This document shows positions 63,293-64,000 of a stretch of DNA of 64,000 bases, piece by piece (the first letter of the stretch is position 1; each line of letters opens with the position of its first letter). The position numbers and the translations under genes are program-made. Location: assembly GCA_023091665.1 (NCBI GenBank), contig JALJCQ010000020.1:1-64000 (forward strand), read 5' to 3'. The stretch comes from Pythium myriotylum (taxonomy: Eukaryota; Oomycota; Peronosporomycetes; Pythiales; Pythiaceae). Below the pieces are notes generated by a model, which saw only the letters and a list, made by a program, of their open reading frames with translations, made no database searches and was not told the origin of the DNA.

Positions 63293-64000
63293 GATCAGTG
63301 AAGTACTCAAGATTCTCGTTCCACACCGACGCGTTGCTGCCCTGTAACAAGAAGGTTATAACGATAGGGACTACATGAATTATCCAGTAGCTATAACGAA
63401 TCACCCTGTGTTGGCTGAGAGGGTTTGAGGTGGGAAGTAGCCATAGAGAATTGATGGATTCCGCTTCACTAGACCAAACCAGACGTGGTAGAAACTGGCA
63501 AAAAGAAGTGATTCTCCCGAACAATAAATGTGGTACCCATCTACTTATGAATAACCACGAAACGGTTCAACAAAAGCACGATCGGATTTCGTCTGTTCGT
63601 AAAGTGGAGTCTCTAAATCCCCAATGAAACTTTCTCATCTCCACCATCTCGACCGTATGTACTAAAGTTTAGTCGCAGACGAAGGAACTGCCCAATTCGA
63701 TTTCGCACAAATGCAAGAAAACCAATGGTTTGGGACGGAGATGCAGTCATTTTGGAGGTGCCCAAAGCGGAAGTCTGTGCGTCACGTCGGTGCGCAGCTG
63801 TAATTTTACGTCCATTCTCATCTGCAGCATAAGCCGTGATCTATTTAATAGACCACGGGTCATGCTGGACAGACAAGGTCTACTATAGACGCCACGGCAA
63901 ACGTTAGGAACCAGTCGGGCGATGTGCAAGCAAAGAGACCACAGCGGACTAATAGCCATCTCTTCCCGGCTTTGAAGCGGTCCAATTTCAAACAAAACCA
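63293..64000. other. No supportable gene
   Basis: Window end. Short frames only; no motif, repeat or promoter recognised. Confidence 0.4.

Overview
The window looks like nuclear DNA of an oomycete (Peronosporales/Pythiales type). Three things point there. The host genes are GC-rich in coding sequence and intron-poor; where introns occur they are short GT-AG introns (about 60-90 bp). Several genes carry the oomycete initiator-plus-flanking core promoter (TCAYTYYNCAWTTTNYY-like) 20-55 nt before the ATG. Families common in oomycetes are present: 600-700 aa ankyrin-type proteins, trypsin-like proteases with Cys-rich tails, and Ty3/gypsy, Tc1, pogo and hAT elements. I would not name a species.

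Left third (1-20.2 kb) is a transposon graveyard. It holds a degenerate unidentified region with a 55-bp tandem duplication, an intact Tc1 element with 136-bp inverted repeats, a broken pogo element, a LINE RNase H remnant, a PIF/Harbinger-type MITE, and an internally deleted chromodomain Ty3/gypsy element with a long antisense frame (8061-12180). It ends with a full-length Ty3/gypsy element in reverse orientation (12692-19129, target duplication CCACC) and a MULE-type MITE with a 9-bp target duplication.

Middle (20.4-38.6 kb) is ordinary gene space: a head-to-head pair of S10 serine carboxypeptidases, two trypsin-like proteases, a 2-Cys peroxiredoxin, a Cdc25-like phosphatase (3 exons) divergent from a BSD-domain protein (4 exons), an O-acetylhomoserine sulfhydrylase, and a PH-domain protein.

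Right part (39.9-61.2 kb) is the most remarkable. It contains two successive palindromic cassettes with the same layout: an ankyrin-type gene pointing left, an unrelated gene in the middle, and a paralogous ankyrin-type gene pointing right. Cassette 1 encloses a BAHD-type acyltransferase; its two ankyrin genes share a 943-bp near-identical tract inside otherwise diverged sequence. Cassette 2 encloses an MRP/ABCC transporter between two arms of about 4.2 kb that are virtually identical over about 3 kb. The arms also carry an inverted pair of tiny secreted Cys-rich peptide genes (CX3CX13CX3C). A LINE inserted in only one arm shows the duplication predates that insertion. The end (61.2-64 kb) holds hAT and LINE debris and several perfect hairpins.

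All coordinates were read by eye. Exon boundaries rest on GT-AG signals and reading-frame continuity. Nothing was searched against a database.
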